This document shows, piece by piece, positions 20,154 to 27,343 of a stretch of 27,343 nt of DNA. The first letter of the stretch is position 1; each line of letters starts with the position of its first letter. Source of the DNA: a virus. Location of the stretch: IMG/VR virus record IMGVR_UViG_3300034236_000027, positions 1 to 27,343 of that record; one strand, 5' to 3'. A program made the position numbers and the translations under genes. The notes under the pieces were generated by a model that was given only the letters and a program-made list of their open reading frames with translations, was not told where the DNA came from and did no database searches.

Positions 20154-20555
20154 ATGTCACAAGACGCCCCGATCAATGACCAGACGAACAGAGTCAACCC
20201 GCTCGACGAGCTTTTCGGCTCAGGCGATATACGAGTAAGCCTGCTCAAGCCCAACGGTGAAGAGTCAGGCGTCGTCGGCGTCTTCAAGCCGATAGAGCCG
20301 CAGCACAAGATTCGTTACGATCAGATCGTGCAGAAGGGCTTCGGCGGAAGAAAACCCAAATACGACGACGGCGACAGGTACGCATTCCCGAAGGTGATAA
20401 AAGAGATCGAAGGCTTGACGCCGGAAGACTGCGGCGGCGTTGAGCCTGTTAAGTGGTGTCAGACGACACCGAAAGGCTTCCTCTTGCTCAAAGCGTTGAT
20501 GAATGGGTACTGGAATCAGACCGTCATTACCAGCGACGACGACGCAAAAAAGTAG
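20154..20555 (+). CDS. tail assembly chaperone, short form (lambda gpG-like), 133 aa
   Basis: Gene order (tube, this, frameshifted partner, tape measure) and size match the G protein of lambda-type tails, which binds the tape measure during assembly. The ATG at 20154 is seven bases from GAGG; an ATG at 20148 is too close. The protein ends at a TAG immediately after the slippery A AAA AAG, giving a C-terminus of DDDAKK. Sequence is compact and mixed alpha/beta (GDIRVSLLKPNGEESGVVGV). Most ribosomes should end here; a minority should shift into the longer form. Confidence 0.75.
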   Translation: MSQDAPINDQTNRVNPLDELFGSGDIRVSLLKPNGEESGVVGVFKPIEPQHKIRYDQIVQKGFGGRKPKYDDGDRYAFPKVIKEIEGLTPEDCGGVEPVKWCQTTPKGFLLLKALMNGYWNQTVITSDDDAKK

Positions 20556-20992
20556 AAGCGGCGGCTTACATCATCCTCACGGCGCGCGATGGCAAAGACC
20601 CCTACATCATCGACAATCATCTCTCTATCAAGCGCGGCAATTTCTACGACTGCCCGGAAGAATCAATTTGGGATGATGACGCGGACGGCTTGCGGCTCTT
20701 GCCCGAAGAGGCGCTCAGGGCTATAGAGGTTGCGCCCGGCTGTGACGCGCTTGAATGCCCCGCCTGCTGGCATCAATACGAGATGTGGTCGGACGTAATC
20801 GAAGCGACGGGCGCGGCTGAGTATGGCGATAGAGTATTCTACGCCCTCAACCTGATCGCTTATATCGAGGAATGGGGCGATAGGTCGGGAATCACCCTCG
20901 AAGACTGGAACGATCTTGAAATCGTAAAGCGTAAGATTCGACAGATCGAGGAGCATGCCCGGTATGAGGCGAGCAAGCCGAAGAGTTCTTAA
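20154..20992 (+). CDS. tail assembly chaperone, frameshifted long form (GT-like)
   Basis: A -1 shift at A AAA AAG (20546-20552) joins the short form to a second frame that is open until 20992. The fusion is about 279 residues: 133 from the first frame and 146 from the second (VEAAAYIILTARDGKDPYII onward). The second part contains CPACWHQYEMW, a helical segment, and a basic C-terminus. In lambda the GT protein recruits tube subunits to the tape measure. The second frame has no good start of its own, which supports frameshifting. Its stop overlaps the tape measure start. Confidence 0.8.
20546..20552 (+). other. -1 ribosomal frameshift site A AAA AAG
   Basis: In the zero frame the codons are GCA AAA AAG then TAG at 20553-20555. 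The heptamer A AAA AAG is the same as the well-known dnaX slippery sequence of E. coli. I see only a short AAGC/GCTT stem downstream, so the stimulator is not obvious. Confidence 0.8.
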
Positions 20993-23913
20993 TGTCAGCT
21001 AACCCTAATCAAACCAGGATAGAGGTCGTGATCGACGCCGCTCGCGCGAACGTCGAGGCAAGCAAGCTTGAGCAGAGCATGAAAGGCTACGAGAAGGCCG
21101 CTCAGTCTGCGGGTGCAGGTGTGCAGGGTGGATTGAACAGAGCAGAGCAGGCCGTTCAAAGCAACGCGCAGCGCCTCGGCCAGCTAAAGGGTCAAATCGA
21201 TCAGGTCAACGCTGCGCTAAGAGAAGAGACCTTAATCCTGCAAGGTCAACGTCAGTATCAAGAGCAGGCATTCGGCGCGGGTAGGGTCAAAGAAGCGGAA
21301 CTGTACGCGAACAAGATCAAAGAGACTGAGGGGAAGCTAGGGGAGTTGCTCGTTCAAAAGGCGCAGCTCGGCGAACAGTCGAAAAAGTTGTCTGATTCGC
21401 TCACGAGCACGACGGGCGCGTTCGATAGGTTGACGACTCGCGTCGCGGTCGGGCGTAACCTGTTTGCTGGCGCAGATGCGGCCATAGAAGGCTTAGTACG
21501 GGCGAGCGGCGGAATCGCTTTGCAGTGGAGTCTCTTGATAACCTTAGCTGCCGCGCTGTTGCCTCTCTTGAGCAGTCTCTTTAAGGCAAAGAAAAACATT
21601 GTCGAGATAGATCAAGAGTCCGCAACCGTGAACGCCTTGCTTGCCAGGTCAACAGGCGACGCGACCCGCGTGAATGCGGACTTACTTACCAGCTTCAGCA
21701 ATCTTGCATCTCAGCAGAAGTCCTACACAAAAGACACAACCGAACTCGCCACGAAGATGCAGGCGCTTGAGTCTGAGGGGCGCATCGTCGGCCAGGTCAT
21801 AGATGCGGATGGCAAAATCTTTCGCGTTGGCGCGCAATCAACAGGCGAGCTGCAAGACAGGATAGTCGAACTTAATAAGTCGCTTGCTGACCAGGAGAAG
21901 TCTTTACAGCCCGCGCTCGAATCGCTCAAGTCTCTGCGCACGCTTTACGGCTTGAATACAGATCAACTGCTCGCGATAGCAGAACGCCTCCGCATCTTCA
22001 ATGCTGAGACGGAAGATGGCGCGCGCATTCGCGAGTTTTTCAGAGAGCAGCTAGAGAAAGAGCCTGAAGCGCTGAGAGAGGTTGCGAAAGAGGTAGATAA
22101 GGTAACGAAGAGCACTTTTGATCTTACAAACGCCGCCCGCCTCGCTTCTCTCGCGATCAAAGAGATCAAGCCGCCGCAAATCGACTTCGGCGCTGTGCAG
22201 GGGGTCTCAGGCGCAGAGTCCCGGTTGAATCAAGGCTTGCGCACGCTTGAGGCTGCCGGGGTTGAAGATAGAGCGACGCAGGCCCGCGCGCTCGCTTCCG
22301 AGATAAAAAGTCTGCGTGAAGAGATGATGCGCGAAGTTGCAGCGGGCGCGAGCATGGCCGAGATTACGATGCGCCTGTTGATCCCCACGAAGGAGCTGCT
22401 CGCGGAGAACGAGAAACAGGAGAGAGCATATAAGAAAATTCATGACGCTTACACTAAAGCAGATCAACTGGCGAAGGCTTTAGCTGGCACGACGAGCAAT
22501 CTCAGAAAGGAATTGGAGCAGGCCAATGCGGCGACCGATGCGGTAGAAGGAGGAAGCTTTGAGGCACGTCAGCGCAAGGCGCAGGCCGCATATCAGGATC
22601 GCGTCAGAGACTTGCAGCGCAACAATCAGGCGACAGCAGAGAACCTCGCGCTCGCCGAAGCGATCTACAAAGCTCATTACGAGAAGATCAAACAGGACTC
22701 AACGCGCGCATATTTAGACATCCAGGAAAGGCTTGCCGCAATTCAGGGCGATAGCCTTCAAGATGAATTCGCCAGGCACAGGGCGAATATTCAAAAGATG
22801 CTGGACGAAGACATCAAATTCATGCGCGAGAAGGGGCAGAGCGAGAGTCAGATTCATGCCTATACCATTTTATTCAAACAGGCCCGCGAGGATGAATACA
22901 ATAGGTGGCGAAAGAATGAATACGACAAGACTTTGAAGCAGTTCGTCGCGGCAGAACAGAAGGTCGCGGGCGAAATCTATCACATTCGAAAGAAGCTCCT
23001 CGACGACACGAAGGAAAGCACGCTCTTGTGGTTTAAGCAGCGGCATGATCTTGAGCTTAATTCGATGAAAGAGGCCATGCGGCTCCGCGAGCAGCTAGAG
23101 CGGCGAACGCTCTCAGGCGGCGCAAGCGACAATCAGAATTTCGAGAACAATCTGCATCTTGAGAGAAGCATAGAACAGCTCCGCAAGCTCGGACTTGAAG
23201 CGCGCGATGTGGATGAAATCTTCGGCTCTGCTTCCCTGTCTGTTGACCAGTTCGTAAGGCGCGTGAACATCCTACAGCAGTATGCAAACGGCGACGTTTT
23301 AGGCGGGCTGAAGTCTTCATTCTTAGATTTGATAAGCATTCAGAACGTCGCCATGACGACGGCGGGCGCATTCCCTAACGCGATGCAGGAAGCCTTCACC
23401 CAGGCAATCGTCTACGGCAAGAATTTTATAGAGGTATTCGGTAAGACCCTGCTTGCCGGCATCCTTAGCGCGATAGGGCAGAAGGCTATAGCAGAAGGCA
23501 CGTATCATATTTTGGCCGGGACCGCGAAGCTGTTCAACCCGTTTACTGCGGCAGACGGCGCGCGCGAAATAGCGGCGGGCGTGGCTCTCGTCGCGTTCGG
23601 TTCTGCTCTGGTTGCGAGCGCGTCTGCGATTACGAGCACCCTGAACAAAAAGCAGGCGTCAGGCGGCGCGGGCGCTTCGAGCGGGCAAGGCTCCGGCGGG
23701 TCTGCGACCGATAGCGGAAGGCCAGAGCCTCGCAACGTGCCGATAGCATTTCCGACTACGGGCAGCAACGGGGGGCAGACTGTCATCAAGCTTGACCGGG
23801 CTGGCACGCGCGATTTTCTCGAAGGGCAGGGCGTCTTGACGGCGAAATCAATCGGCTCGCGAGACTTCCCTATACTTGAGAAGGCAGTTAAGAGGATGAA
23901 GAAGGCGAGCTAA
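20992..23913 (+). CDS. tape measure protein, 973 aa
   Basis: The longest gene, directly after the chaperones: sets tail length and is ejected during infection. Long coiled-coil regions dominate, both N-terminal (residues about 20-135) and central (about 400-700). A hydrophobic segment (IALQWSLLITLAAALLPLLS, residues about 175-195) and further hydrophobic stretches near 820-885 could be membrane-active, as usual for tape measures. The C-terminal 80 residues are Gly/Ser-rich then basic. ATG overlaps the preceding stop (TAATG). By the rough rule of 0.15 nm per residue, a 973-residue tape suggests a tail near 145 nm, which assumes little processing. Confidence 0.85.
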   Translation: MSANPNQTRIEVVIDAARANVEASKLEQSMKGYEKAAQSAGAGVQGGLNRAEQAVQSNAQRLGQLKGQIDQVNAALREETLILQGQRQYQEQAFGAGRVKEAELYANKIKETEGKLGELLVQKAQLGEQSKKLSDSLTSTTGAFDRLTTRVAVGRNLFAGADAAIEGLVRASGGIALQWSLLITLAAALLPLLSSLFKAKKNIVEIDQESATVNALLARSTGDATRVNADLLTSFSNLASQQKSYTKDTTELATKMQALESEGRIVGQVIDADGKIFRVGAQSTGELQDRIVELNKSLADQEKSLQPALESLKSLRTLYGLNTDQLLAIAERLRIFNAETEDGARIREFFREQLEKEPEALREVAKEVDKVTKSTFDLTNAARLASLAIKEIKPPQIDFGAVQGVSGAESRLNQGLRTLEAAGVEDRATQARALASEIKSLREEMMREVAAGASMAEITMRLLIPTKELLAENEKQERAYKKIHDAYTKADQLAKALAGTTSNLRKELEQANAATDAVEGGSFEARQRKAQAAYQDRVRDLQRNNQATAENLALAEAIYKAHYEKIKQDSTRAYLDIQERLAAIQGDSLQDEFARHRANIQKMLDEDIKFMREKGQSESQIHAYTILFKQAREDEYNRWRKNEYDKTLKQFVAAEQKVAGEIYHIRKKLLDDTKESTLLWFKQRHDLELNSMKEAMRLREQLERRTLSGGASDNQNFENNLHLERSIEQLRKLGLEARDVDEIFGSASLSVDQFVRRVNILQQYANGDVLGGLKSSFLDLISIQNVAMTTAGAFPNAMQEAFTQAIVYGKNFIEVFGKTLLAGILSAIGQKAIAEGTYHILAGTAKLFNPFTAADGAREIAAGVALVAFGSALVASASAITSTLNKKQASGGAGASSGQGSGGSATDSGRPEPRNVPIAFPTTGSNGGQTVIKLDRAGTRDFLEGQGVLTAKSIGSRDFPILEKAVKRMKKAS

Positions 23914-23954
23914 CGCTTGCGCTCAAGATTTCGCATCAAGTAGACTGCGCGCAA

Positions 23955-24344
23955 ATGAGGCGTGCCGTGTTGATCTTTTGCGCGCTGTGCGTTACCGCCT
24001 GCTCGGGCCGCGCGTCTCTGACGCCTGAACAGGCGATCATCGGCCATTGGATGAATGAAAGGGGAGACGTACATTACTTTTTCACGAAAGATGCTTTTAC
24101 TATAGTCGAAGCAGGTAAAGCGCCGCCGCCTGTTCAATATCGGGTCACGGAGATAAGAGACAAAAGCAATCAGCTAATGATCGACGTAGGCCCGCCGGGG
24201 CAGCCCGCCAGGCGGTTGACCCTGACGTTCTCAGATGACAGGAGGAGCCTTGTCACGACAGACGAGCTTCAAGGCATTCGCTTACCGCCCGCAAGATGGA
24301 GCTACGTTGACGCCGAACAGGCTCCGCAGTACATAGAGGACTAA
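23955..24344 (+). CDS. putative lipoprotein, 129 aa
   Basis: Residues 1-16 form a short signal peptide (RRAVLIFCALCVTAC) ending in a lipobox-like VTAC, so Cys16 is the probable lipidated residue. The mature part is a small beta-rich domain (IIGHWMNERGDVHYFFTKDA, QYRVTEIRDKSNQLMIDVG) reminiscent of small periplasmic lipoproteins. There is no clear ribosome site. Its stop overlaps the convergent minus-strand gene by four bases. Phage-encoded lipoproteins of this size often block superinfection; that is inference, and the family is not recognised. Confidence 0.6.
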   Translation: MRRAVLIFCALCVTACSGRASLTPEQAIIGHWMNERGDVHYFFTKDAFTIVEAGKAPPPVQYRVTEIRDKSNQLMIDVGPPGQPARRLTLTFSDDRRSLVTTDELQGIRLPPARWSYVDAEQAPQYIED

Positions 24345-24877
24345 TAATAGAAATTCACCATCACGTCAGCAGGCATCCCGAACGTGACCCCTGCGCCTTG
24401 CCCGGTTACGAGCGTTAGTTGATGAGTCGCGAAGCTTAGCCTTAGAGACGCGCTCGCCGTGAACGTCGGGCCGTCCGGTCTTACCTCTGCGGCGGCACTG
24501 CCGCAGTCGAGGAACTCAAATGCTCCAGGCGAATGGCAAAAGGCGGTCTCGCTCGAATCCCTGAATTGATACACGCGCGTCTCCTGGGTGAATGAGTCTT
24601 GCGTGAACAAACCCCTCAACAGTATCGGCGGCACAGGCACGAGCCCGTCAGGCGAATTATCGCCGACCAGATGCGTGATGCTTACTTCGACTCTTACGGG
24701 AACGTCCTGGCGCGGTATGGGCAGGGGCAGTGTATCGCCTAAAGCCATCGTCTTCTTGATCTGAAAGAAATGAGAGTTCGGGTCTTTGATCGCTTTTTGA
24801 GCGAGCGCGTCATGTTGAAGCGTCGCCCCTGCGATAAAGCAGAGCGCGCAGAGCGCCGCCGTCAGTGATTTTTTCAT
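24341..24877 (-). CDS. exported protein of unknown function, 178 aa, opposite strand
   Basis: This is the only convincing minus-strand gene in the window. The frame is open from 24913, but the ATG at 24877 has AAAGG about ten bases upstream and starts a clear signal peptide (MKKSLTAALCALCFIAGATL) with a likely cleavage after ALA near residue 26. The mature part is beta-rich (VRVEVSITHLVGDNSPDG, FTASASLRLSFATHQLTLVT) with two Cys residues (FCHSPGAFEFLDCG) that could form a disulfide. No family is recognised. It is convergent with the lipoprotein gene, overlapping by four bases at their stops. Confidence 0.65.
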   Translation of the reverse strand: MKKSLTAALCALCFIAGATLQHDALAQKAIKDPNSHFFQIKKTMALGDTLPLPIPRQDVPVRVEVSITHLVGDNSPDGLVPVPPILLRGLFTQDSFTQETRVYQFRDSSETAFCHSPGAFEFLDCGSAAAEVRPDGPTFTASASLRLSFATHQLTLVTGQGAGVTFGMPADVMVNFYY

Positions 24878-24945
24878 AGATGGTCGCCTTTCTTTCTTGA
24901 GATAGGCCCGCATGAAACCTTAATTACAGGAACTAAGTCAAGCGC

Positions 24946-25317
24946 ATGCCGAACGTCTTTCCATACTTGGGCAGCTATGGAAGCAGGCAGAAGACTTCCT
25001 ATCGCAGCCTTGTTCGTGAGTACGACGACAACACGTATCGCCGGTACTCTAAAAGCACTGCGAAGCATGGCGAGCTAAGCATCCCCTTTGATAGCTACTC
25101 CTTGACGAAGAGAAATGCGGTCCAGGCTTTCTTCGAGGCGAATTGGAACCTTGAGTTTTACATATACGTCTGGCCCGAAGCCTCTGCGGTAGATTCAGGC
25201 GGCTCTTCCACGACGGGCCGCCATCTCGCGCGCTTCGACGCTGACCCTGAACTTGAATGGGAAAATAGATCAAGCTGCGCATACGGCGGCGCGCTCAAGA
25301 TTATACTGCTCAGTTAA
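24946..25317 (+). CDS. distal tail protein (minor tail), 123 aa
   Basis: Located after the tape measure and accessory cassette. The pattern (PNVFPYLGSYGSRQKTSYRS, DNTYRRYSKSTAKHGELSIP, TKRNAVQAFFEANWNLEFYI) resembles the small tail-tip proteins encoded between tape measure and hub genes in many siphophages, which help build the tail tip. Length is typical. The ribosome site is weak (AGGA far upstream). The exact family is not certain. Confidence 0.55.
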   Translation: MPNVFPYLGSYGSRQKTSYRSLVREYDDNTYRRYSKSTAKHGELSIPFDSYSLTKRNAVQAFFEANWNLEFYIYVWPEASAVDSGGSSTTGRHLARFDADPELEWENRSSCAYGGALKIILLS

Positions 25318-25322
25318 ACGCC

Positions 25323-25520
25323 ATGATCAAGATAACGGACATCGCGCCCGTACAGATAATGCAGACGGACGGCTCTATCGCGGCTGAAGAGTTCGCGACG
25401 ATAGCCTTCTATCACGACGGCCAGCAAGAGGCGCAGATAAAGATGCGCTTGTCTGACCTGCCCGAAGGCGTCAGCGCGGAAGACGGGCAGAATGAGCTTG
25501 AGCTTGTAAGGAAATCGTAA
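25323..25520 (+). CDS. small tail-region protein, 65 aa
   Basis: An ATG five bases after the preceding stop opens a compact beta-rich frame (MIKITDIAPVQIMQTDGSIA, ATIAFYHDGQQEAQIKMRLS). No family is recognised. It sits between a tip protein and the long tail gene, in the same reading frame as the latter, separated by one stop and six sense codons. It is probably a small tail-tip component by position. Confidence 0.5.
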   Translation: MIKITDIAPVQIMQTDGSIAAEEFATIAFYHDGQQEAQIKMRLSDLPEGVSAEDGQNELELVRKS

Positions 25521-25538
25521 CCCCTCCTCAGTTGCCCC

Positions 25539-27343
25539 ATGCCGAGAACGGTACCAAGCGGAATAACAGCGCTTCGCGGTGTGTCTGCTACCCGTGCGCC
25601 TCTGTGGCTTATGAAGTGGGAGCTGAGCAGCGGCACGCGGTACTATTCGAGCGGGCAGCAGGTGAGCTACGGCGGAAACACCTACCTGAAGAACCGCGTC
25701 AAATCAATACCTTCATTCCAGGCAGGCTACATAGACCGCAAAGATCGCGACTTCTCGCGGCTTGAGATAGAGCTTGATAACCTTGCCGACGACGGAAGCT
25801 CAAGCTTTCCGTTCACCGTGCTTGACGCCTCGGTCAACTTCGAAGACTCTAAAATCACTATCTACGCATACTCGCCCGACGCCTCGGATGCCGCGCTCAT
25901 GTGGTGGGGCTTCGCGGGCCGCCCACGCTTCAACGGGAAGGATAAGACGGTGACGGTCGGCGCGAGCTTCTTCTGGGACTCCCTCGACCTTCAGATACCC
26001 GCCAAATTGCTGCAACAGGCAGGATTCAACCCGCTGGAAACCTCCTCACAAAATTCGGAAGAGAATCAAGACGAATTTTCCATCCCTATCATCTTCGGAG
26101 CGGGCGATCTGAAGGTCCGCCCGCTCATCTATCGCAAGCTCACAAACGGCTCCACGCTCGGCGTCAATTTCATACTATCAGGCACGCAATCGGGCGCGGC
26201 CTTCTCCTCTTCTGATCTGACCGCTCAGGCGATGAAGCTCTTCGGCAACACGCCTGCCTCGCGCATAATCTTCTTTACGGGCGGCGCAGACAGCGCGATA
26301 GCTCCCACGAACCTGACCGCCTTCCCCGACGGCGCAGCTCACCCGCTTGTGGCCTACGGCTACGCCGAATTCCCCATCACGAATGAGATCAAAGACCGGA
26401 TCGAGGATCTGAGGCCGCGCGACATCAAATGCCGCATCGCGAATGGCCGCCCGCTCGTAGACACCGGCCTGCCTTCCGAGAATATCCCCCTCATCGTCAA
26501 AGACATACTGCGCGACCCGATTTATGGCTGCGGGCTTCCGAACTCGCTCTTCGATGCGACCGTCCTCACGTCAACGGCGAATTACACCGGGACTCGCTAC
26601 CAGGCGCGGTACGAGCTGCACGAGCAGGTCACGATAACGTCGCTCATCCAGCAGATGTTAGGCGACGCGCACTGCTACATCACCTTCGACAACGGCCTGA
26701 TACAGATACGGGCGAAGAGAAACAATGAATCATCCGTCGCCACGTTTGCGACGTGCGACTCCGGTTTCTCTGGCAGGAAGATTGACGGCGACTCGGTTGA
26801 AGCCTGGGAGAAAGATTTCTCCGAGCTTGTCAACCAGGCGACGCTCAAGTTCAGAAAGAAGCGCGAGGCGCGCGACATCGCGACCCTCTACGACCCGAAC
26901 GCGCAGGCCCGCGCGGGCGGCACGGCTAAGAAGGTCGTCGGCATAGAGATAGACGAATGGGACAACGGCGGGCTCTACGATTATCCTCAGGTACAGATCA
27001 ACCTTGCAATCCTGATCCGCGAGGAGCAGAACGGGAACCTGTTCATCTCTTTTGATTCGCCTTTGTGGGACTGCCTCGACGTATCGCCCGGCGACATCAT
27101 CACGGTGCGCTCGCCCGACATACCGAACAACGGCAGCAACTTTTTATTCCGCGTCAAGAAGCAGACCTTTGACACGGAAAATTTCACAGTCGGCTTGACA
27201 TGCCAGGTCTACAAGACGGCAATCTATAATGACGACGCCGTCGCTTTAGGCGTTGACCTGCTTCGCGGCGCAGATGACACGTCCGCGATGGGCCGCCCGC
27301 CTGATGTCGTTCCGGTGAGCCTCGCGGTTCAGGACGTAGGAAC
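25539..27343 (+). CDS. tail tip / baseplate hub-like protein, partial (runs off right edge)
   Basis: The frame is open from the ATG at 25539 to the window end (601 codons) with natural composition throughout; the true protein is longer. The start begins MPRTVPSGITALRGVSATRA. Beta-rich segments resemble siphophage tail-tip hub proteins. Examples are SIPSFQAGYIDRKDRDFSRL, VKDILRDPIYGCGLPNSLF, and a hub-like pattern near residues 490-545 (SPLWDCLDVSPGDIITVRSP, then FLFRVKKQTFD). Hub proteins bind the end of the tape measure and carry the receptor-binding structures. No SD is visible before the start. Confidence 0.7.
   Translation, partial: MPRTVPSGITALRGVSATRAPLWLMKWELSSGTRYYSSGQQVSYGGNTYLKNRVKSIPSFQAGYIDRKDRDFSRLEIELDNLADDGSSSFPFTVLDASVNFEDSKITIYAYSPDASDAALMWWGFAGRPRFNGKDKTVTVGASFFWDSLDLQIPAKLLQQAGFNPLETSSQNSEENQDEFSIPIIFGAGDLKVRPLIYRKLTNGSTLGVNFILSGTQSGAAFSSSDLTAQAMKLFGNTPASRIIFFTGGADSAIAPTNLTAFPDGAAHPLVAYGYAEFPITNEIKDRIEDLRPRDIKCRIANGRPLVDTGLPSENIPLIVKDILRDPIYGCGLPNSLFDATVLTSTANYTGTRYQARYELHEQVTITSLIQQMLGDAHCYITFDNGLIQIRAKRNNESSVATFATCDSGFSGRKIDGDSVEAWEKDFSELVNQATLKFRKKREARDIATLYDPNAQARAGGTAKKVVGIEIDEWDNGGLYDYPQVQINLAILIREEQNGNLFISFDSPLWDCLDVSPGDIITVRSPDIPNNGSNFLFRVKKQTFDTENFTVGLTCQVYKTAIYNDDAVALGVDLLRGADDTSAMGRPPDVVPVSLAVQDVG

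Noticed and set aside
1-27343. tRNA genes and CRISPR arrays
   Set aside because: No T-arm/anticodon arrangement and no regularly spaced identical repeats were found on either strand by eye.

Overview
The window is part of a tailed-phage genome or prophage, almost certainly siphovirus-like. From about 5.6 kb on it has the canonical order: small terminase, large terminase, portal, MuF head-morphogenesis protein, protease/major capsid fusion, connector and neck genes, tail tube, a tail chaperone pair with a -1 frameshift site, tape measure, and distal tail genes running off the right edge. No integrase, repressor, replication gene, holin, endolysin, tRNA or CRISPR array was recognised. The host cannot be fixed from the sequence. 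The DNA is GC-rich by eye, Shine-Dalgarno (SD) motifs precede most genes, and one clear sigma70-type promoter is present, so the host is a bacterium with ordinary signals.

Layout. 1-5.35 kb: small, mostly unrecognised plus-strand genes, often coupled by ATGA or TAATG overlaps. They include a likely ribbon-helix-helix protein, a membrane/coiled-coil protein, a zinc-ribbon protein, a hexapeptide-repeat protein and one frame-broken gene. 5.35-5.62 kb: a dense hairpin region just before the terminase. 5.6-11.3 kb: packaging and head-assembly genes. 11.3-12.0 kb: a 719-base non-coding leader with many hairpins, a four-codon ORF with a strong ribosome site, and two tandem intrinsic terminators directly before the capsid genes. 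12.0-17.5 kb: capsid, exported decoration-like protein, and connectors. 17.5-24 kb: neck and tail genes through the tape measure. 24-24.9 kb: a convergent pair of exported-protein genes, a likely accessory (moron-type) cassette. 24.9-27.3 kb: distal tail genes.

How the genes fit together. TerS and TerL package DNA through the portal. MuF and the protease/scaffold/capsid polyprotein build the prohead. The gp10-like, connector and terminator-like proteins join head to tail. Tail tube subunits polymerise along the tape measure with help from the G and GT-type chaperones. Hairpin terminators follow the two genes expected to need most product, major capsid and tail tube.

Most unusual signals: (1) a 161-bp structured repeat present twice in inverted orientation 15.8 kb apart, at about 96% identity, with internal dyad symmetry and hairpin satellites; (2) a 16-residue peptide shared by the portal and a small membrane zinc-ribbon protein, where six of seven base differences are silent; (3) the hairpin-rich leader with tandem terminators before the capsid operon; (4) a possible in-frame internal start that would make scaffold-capsid without protease; (5) signal-peptide or lipoprotein genes embedded in the virion operon.
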